DNA of 64,000 bases from Mangifera indica (taxonomy: Eukaryota; Streptophyta; Magnoliopsida; Sapindales; Anacardiaceae). The stretch is taken from NCBI RefSeq assembly GCF_011075055.1, contig NC_058155.1, positions 12,247,537 to 12,311,536 of the forward strand, written 5' to 3'. Of this stretch, positions 58,613 through 64,000 are shown in pieces. Below the pieces are notes generated by a model that was given only the letters and a program-made list of their open reading frames with translations, was not told the origin of the DNA and did not search any database. The translations under genes and the position numbers were made by a program. Position 1 is the stretch's first letter, and every line of letters begins with the position of its first letter.

Positions 58613-59988
58613 TTGTATTTACTTGTAACTAAGTGAAGGCAAGGGGGGTCTACTAAAGAACAATTATTCTTGTATTATCTCAATTAATCATAAATATAAT
58701 AAAATTATATATACTCACTTTAAGTATACAAAGATATATATTTGATGTATGTCATGATGTGATTGAATGATTATACATATACAAATAAATATGTATGTAT
58801 ATGTATAATCAAAGTAGGTATATATAATATTGCTTAAATAAATAATATCATCAATTTGGACGGTTATATCATTGCTCTTCCTCGACAATGTTATTATTTC
58901 CATTTGTATTTGTGTAAGCTAAAGGAACTTCAACTCGATACAACTCGCAAGTTAGGGTATAACTTGATTTGATTCAAGTTTGACTTGTGTTCAATTTAAA
59001 TTATGTTAAACAATTATTAAAACATTATCTTTTTTCTATTATAGAATAAAAAAATATCGTTTTGTTAATAACTATAAGCTTTAGCCACAAATATATGCTT
59101 CAAATTTCAGTTATAAACTTGAATCAAGTTTTAAACTTTAAATTTAAGGATTAGGCTGAGCTCAAGTTATACTTAACTTTGACACAATGAATTGGGGCCT
59201 AGGCCAGCTAAAATTTGATTCGAACTTAGCATTTTGGCTTCAGTTTGAGCTCAAACCAGCCATAAACTTGGACGGTTCGAGTTCACACATGCTAACTATA
59301 CTTAAAAATAGAGACAAAAATGTGAGCCGGGTTTACTTTTTAAGTTTGGGCCTAGGTATGCCAATGTAAAATAATTTTGACCTAAGCCCGACCCGTTTTG
59401 TCAGACATTTCGGTGACTTATAAGACGCAATAGAAGAAATAAATTAGGGTTCCCCTCTCGTTCACCGTTTCAGATTCTCACTTCCAAAAGCAGCAGCTTG
59501 CCCCGGACCATCTTCGCCATCGCCACCACGGTGCAACTCTCACTTTCTGAAATTCAATGTTGAGATTTTTTATTTTAATTTGTAACTATCACTGTGTTCT
59601 TAGCTTCAACGTGCTAAAAAATTCATTCAGGAGATATAGGAAACGATGATCCTGCTTACTATAAATTTGTGGTTATCTATTTGGTTTAGGTATCGTGGGC
59701 ATATTTTGCTTTAACTTTCAATTTTTGGTAACGTTATGTACTGTTTTTAATATTTTCAGTCTTTTAATATGGAGCCTAACGAAATATTTTTCCCAAGAAT
59801 AGTTGAAAGTTTATTATGGTTTCAAGCTCTTTGCTGCTTGTCCTCTTTACTACTGCATGCCCTGCTCTTTTTTGTATGTGGAATACCCAATTCTTGATAG
59901 AATGTCAATATTTTTGAAGCTTAAGCAACTAGATTTTACCACCTCTTATTTACTGATCACTCTTATCATTTGGTTTGACTCTTTGCAG
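58613..59988. promoter_or_regulatory. spacer, promoter and spliced leader of the SURF6-like gene
   Basis: 58613-59390 is spacer with fragments of the AGCTCAA-rich dispersed repeat. The leader probably starts near 59440, where TTAGGGTT (a telo-box type word, frequent in ribosome-biogenesis promoters and leaders) is found. A donor at about 59530 (CACG before GTGCAA) and the acceptor ending at 59988 (CTTTGCAG) delimit a leader intron. The 62 codons open upstream of the start codon are intronic. Confidence 0.5.
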
Positions 59989-61032
59989 ATGGGGAAAGAA
60001 AAACAGACTCTTTTTGATAAAGCCAGTTCCAGTGGTGATCTAAAGTCAATAATTCAGCAACATACATTGTTCTTTGACAAGTTGATTGAGCTAATCCCTG
60101 CAAAGTTCTATGTACCTTCTGATGATAAGAAGCAATGGTTTCAGGGTCTTAGCAAGGATGAAAAAGCTTTGGCTAAGAAAGAATCAAGAGAAAACATTAA
60201 GAAAGCTCGAAGGGAACGATTCGATCCAAATTCTAAAAAAACAACACTTGATTTGCTTAAGCAAAACTTAGAAAAGGAAAAATCGAATGAGGATAGTGAT
60301 GATGAAGAAACAGAGGTTAAACCTGTAATGCCGGGTCTAGAAGGTGATGAACGATCAGTTACATATGAAGAACTCCGGCAAAGACTTCGCCGCAAGATTG
60401 AAGAGCTTCAGGCAGGTCGAAATGCTGGAAGTTCAGATCAATCAAAGAAGAAGAATGAGAAGAGTGAGAAGAAGGGCATTGAACAAAAGAAACGCAAAAG
60501 AGATTTGGGATCTGAAGGACAGAAATCTGCATCTATTGATGCATCAAAAAAGGTGGAGGAGGATATAGCAGAGGCTTCAAAGGAACTTGCATTTAGTCAT
60601 GTCAAAATTGGAAATGAGGAAAAGCATGGGAAAAAGAAGAGGAAGCTTTCTAAGTTTATGGAGCTTGAAAAAGCTCAAAAAATCGAAGAAGCGAAGAAAG
60701 ATCCTGAGAAAGGGGAGATGTTTGCAAAGAAGCATTCATGGAAGGCAGCAACTAGTAGAGCTGCAGGGATTAAAATTCATGATAATCCAAAGCTTTTGAA
60801 ACAGAGCCTACAGAAGAAGAAGAAAAAGCAGCAGAAGAATGTTGAGAAGTGGAATGAGAGAATTGAAACTACAGAGAAGATGAAAGCTGAGAGACAGCAG
60901 AAGAGATCAGAAAACATAGCAGAGAGGAGTCTCCAAAAGAAGATGCGCCGGATTGAAAAGAGAGAGAAAAAGCTCATGCGGCCAGGGTTTGAAGGTCGTA
61001 AGGAAGGTTATATTAATCAAGGTGCATCTTGA
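59989..61032 (+). CDS. SURF6 / Rrp14 family nucleolar protein (ribosome biogenesis)
   Basis: Single coding exon, 347 aa. The N-terminal RRP14-like part is at about 1-75 (LKSIIQQHTLFFDKLIELIPAKFYVP), then an acidic/lysine-rich middle (SNEDSDDEETEV, VTYEELRQRLRRKIEELQAGR). The SURF6 C-terminal domain is at about 215-330: KHGKKKRKLSKFMELEKAQK, SWKAATSRAAGIKIHDNPKLLK, long basic helices, RRIEKREKKLMRPGFEGRK. Yeast Rrp14 is needed for both ribosomal subunits in the nucleolus, and a similar role is inferred. The high Lys/Arg/Glu content and predicted coiled coils are family features. The ATG follows the leader-intron acceptor directly. The upstream in-frame ATG at 59803 would add intronic, hydrophobic sequence and is rejected. 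Confidence 0.92.
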   Translation: MGKEKQTLFDKASSSGDLKSIIQQHTLFFDKLIELIPAKFYVPSDDKKQWFQGLSKDEKALAKKESRENIKKARRERFDPNSKKTTLDLLKQNLEKEKSNEDSDDEETEVKPVMPGLEGDERSVTYEELRQRLRRKIEELQAGRNAGSSDQSKKKNEKSEKKGIEQKKRKRDLGSEGQKSASIDASKKVEEDIAEASKELAFSHVKIGNEEKHGKKKRKLSKFMELEKAQKIEEAKKDPEKGEMFAKKHSWKAATSRAAGIKIHDNPKLLKQSLQKKKKKQQKNVEKWNERIETTEKMKAERQQKRSENIAERSLQKKMRRIEKREKKLMRPGFEGRKEGYINQGAS

Positions 61033-63268
61033 GGTGCCCTGCACAAAATTTTGTGTTAGTCTTTGGTTCCTTTCTGTTCCTCAGTGTTTCTTGGAATTGC
61101 ATTAGGAATCTTGTTTTCATAGTGTGCCTTCAATTTTTGTCTCCTTCCCTGCAAATCAATATTGTCAAAAAAGTGATTATTGTTTTACATACAGCAAATG
61201 CTTAGGTGATGATAATGTCTGCCTCTATTTGAAAGTAATCTGTTACCAGTTGCATCTATTTTTCAATTTACTTAATGGTACTAATGCATTTGGTTGATTT
61301 AATTTTCAACCCCAAGAAGTTATTTCTAAATTTGAATTGCCTGTATTGAAGTGTGCTATCTGTTATAAATAGATGCATTTAGAATGAATAGGGTTGAATT
61401 TGAACTGAGTTGATTTGAGTCTATTAGCCAGCTTGGCTCGTACAAGCTGAAACTGTAGACCATATTTGCGAGCTCAAGCCCAAGCCTGGGAATTGAGGGG
61501 GATTGAGCTCAATCCCAAGCGCAAGCTTATATACAGAAAAACTGAGCTGCTCAATTTATAAGTCAAAACAACGTAGTATGATGTAGCATTGAAATGACGT
61601 CCATTTTCAAAGAAAAAGGGTTAATTAAACTAAAAAACGATGTTATTTCTTGTTTTCATAAATCAAGGGCACTGATGTGCTTCTGAGGCGAGATTTTTTT
61701 TTCTTTTATAATTTTTACTTACTCTTTGTTACAGCAGTAGAAACAGGAATGCGCAGGCCTGCTTTATAAATTTATGGCAGAAAATCACGCTTTCATCTTT
61801 GGGGAAGCAATAGGAACAGTTATTGAGATGGGTGAATAAAGTGGTTTTGTTCGTAATGGGCAACTGCATGCACAATCGTTCATGAATACAAAAACATAGG
61901 TTTTGCCGTCACCACTGAAAATGCAGTGGAAAAGCCATACTGTGAACGATCGACCAAAGGGCCTCTGTAATGAAGGTTGGCAGAATCTGAGGCAGAGGCG
62001 CAGAGGGTTACAAACCTACAACAAGGTCAAAACGAGTGGCAAAATTTATACCATTGTTGTTAGGAGTTGATCTGGTCTAAGTTAGTTTGGTTTGAATCTA
62101 CTATTTAGTTCGAATAAATCAAATTTGAACTGGAGCTCTAGCTTGGTAACTCAAGTGATATTCAACTCTTTTGTCCATCTAGAAACACTTCGAGGTGCAA
62201 ACAAACGGAACTTAGTGATGTTTGATTTGAATTTGATTTGATTACATGTGTACATTGTTGCTCAAACTCATTGAACAGGTAAGATTTTGGCTAAAGTTTG
62301 AGATAAAAACGGTGGACTTGACTAAAGTTTGACTCTTTTATTGATTTAGTAACACTTAGAAGTGCAAACAAACCAAGCTAAGCTAAGTATTATTTAACTC
62401 GAATTAGATATGATTACATATATGTAGAGTTTATGCTTGCTTGTTGAGTTGTTAAGATTTCGGCTCAAGTTTTAACAGAAATGGTTGACCCGATTTCAAC
62501 TCAAAAGTTATATTTCAATCTTTTAATTTTCAAACAATTATCTAAAATTAAAAAAATAAGATTTTAAAAGTGTACATGTAAGATTGAAACTTTTAAAAAT
62601 TTATTAATAATTAATTCAAGTAAAGTCATCAACTTACAAACTCTTCGCCCCAGCCAGAATGTAACTTGATTGGTTCGATTGCAACTCTAATAACTTAGTA
62701 ATACTATTTATTTTGTTAATGACATAGTTCATCCTTTCGATAACATTTTTTCTCTTATTGATAATCTTTTGATGATATTATATATTAGTTTGAATAACTC
62801 TGAGTTTGTATTAAATACTATAGATTTGATATAAGCTAAAACTAATCCTAAATTTAGTTCAACTCAGATCGAATTGAATCTATCCTTGATTGTTGGGCAA
62901 TCTTGAATTTGTGGCATTGGTTGCTCCGAGAAACCAAAATATAAATTAGGTGATAAAGGTATAAAAAGCAAATAATAAAAGTATGGCCGGTCCCCTGGTG
63001 TATGACCTGAAATGGGCCTAGCTCGAGAAAGCATGTACAGATATTCTTTGGTTCCAATGTCTTGTCTTCTTCTAAGACACCTTTAAATCCTGCAACTTTA
63101 GACCTACTTTTAAGGGCTTTGCCAAAGTTTTGACCTAAAGTTAGCAACATAAATTCATGAATTAACATTTAAATAATTGGTAAGGAAAACTATAAATTAT
63201 TTGCTTCTCCAACCTTTTTACTAGCCATCAAACTAGGGGAAATATATATGTGTGTGTGTATGTATACA

Positions 63269-63301
<33 letters not shown>

Positions 63302-64000
63302 TTAAATGAGTGGTAAATGATGTTCATCTCCCTCAACCAAATTTTTTTTTGGATTTTGTGTGTGTTAGAGGTGAATTCGAATTGAGTTTATTCGAATAAA
63401 AACCAATTAGAACTCAATTTAAATTTTAAATGGTTAGTTTGACTCTTAACTTATTAGAGATAGTGAACAACAATGTCGAGAAAAAATAAAAAAAAAAATC
63501 ATTAAAAAAAATGATAATTTAGAAGATTAAAAAAATCAATAGAGAAGAAAAAAAAGAACCATCGATGAAACAATCTTCGATACGATAATGGTGATAAAAT
63601 ATCGATTTTAAAGTCAAACTTGAGGAGCTGATTCTTCTTTAGCTTGACACGTCTTCATTTTAATAAGATACTAAACAAAATAAATTGATTTTAAAAGAAA
63701 AATTATCTTTAAATTAATACAACTTTAGAAAAGAGGATCAAAATGGTAAGTGCCACCAATGTAAGGGGTGTTTGACCAAAGCATTGAACAAAAAAGGGAA
63801 ATATTTTCTATTTAATGATTAGATGATGGACCCCCAAAGTGATCAATGATACTAAATTGCTTTTAGGGTTTATCAAAGTATTAGAGATAATTAATTTGAT
63901 TTATTTATCCTGGAAGGATAACTATCGAAGGGTTAGACAATTAGAGTATGTTTGGTTTATGATAGTAAAACATTACTCTAATAATATATTATTTATTATT
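61033..64000. other. spacer after the SURF6-like gene to the window end
   Basis: 61033 to about 61350 is probably 3' untranslated sequence. 61385-61560 and 62040-62520 contain diverged copies of the short AGCTCAAG-rich dispersed repeat. 62850-63170 has one minus-strand stretch with weak coding look (GQNFGKALKSRSKVAGFKG) that I cannot identify. A CATA repeat lies at about 63264-63299. The remainder is AT-rich. Confidence 0.4.
63264..63299. repeat. (CATA)n microsatellite
   Basis: About nine tandem copies of the tetranucleotide TACA/CATA. Confidence 0.85.

Noticed and set aside
59803..59988. N-terminal 62-codon extension of the SURF6-like protein
   Set aside because: It is hydrophobic, unlike the family, and is separated from the true ATG by a clear intron acceptor (CTTTGCAG), so it is intronic.
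62854..63168. 104-codon minus-strand frame near the window end
   Set aside because: Only one stretch looks coding, no splice partners were found, and the rest is AT-rich filler.

Overview
This is plant nuclear DNA, most likely from a eudicot. Coding exons are short and split by AT-rich GT-AG introns, and the spacers are AT-rich and full of non-autonomous DNA transposons. The proteins read as orthologues of Arabidopsis genes. I count twelve recognisable protein-coding genes, one tRNA gene, one small spliced gene I do not recognise, and two upstream ORFs in the leader of a bZIP gene. All exon models were built by hand from splice sites, and their summed lengths stay in frame.

Layout. 0.6-12.8 kb, minus strand: a plastid stand-alone LON-domain protein, the 26S proteasome ATPase RPT4 (10 exons, 399 aa) and an organellar HflX GTPase (13 exons, 545 aa, with one GC-AG intron). 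17.6-31.5 kb, plus strand: a BEL1-like TALE homeodomain factor, a UBC15-18 type E2 enzyme and an RsmI-type rRNA methyltransferase. 32.4-39.6 kb, minus strand: a three-domain jacalin lectin, a small unrecognised spliced gene and an 891-aa PPR-DYW protein. 40.05 kb: tRNA-Leu(CAA). 42.6-47.9 kb: a RING protein (minus) and TIC20 (plus), transcribed divergently. 50.6-51.4 kb: a group S1 bZIP (minus) with its sucrose-control upstream peptide. 60.0-61.0 kb: a SURF6/Rrp14-like nucleolar protein (plus).

Gene order. From memory, the set bZIP44 / RING / BLH / UBC16 / LON lies near At1g75390-At1g75460, and RING / BLH / jacalin lectin / PPR / LON near At1g19680-At1g19740. These are two homoeologous Arabidopsis segments. 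The window seems to hold the unfractionated combination of both, interleaved with extra genes (RPT4, HflX, RsmI, TIC20, SURF6). The genes are housekeeping and regulatory and do not form one pathway.

Mobile DNA. Spacers hold several Mutator-like foldback elements with exact 9-bp target duplications (2014-3160, 3285-4247, 21570-23245, 51770-52449, 56651-57477) and more degenerate relatives. There are two hAT-like elements with exact 8-bp duplications (22388-23193, nested inside a Mutator-like element, and 54626-55554) and an 868-bp palindrome (13888-14755). The element at 2014-3160 carries a fragment of an NLR-type resistance gene, so it looks like a Pack-MULE.
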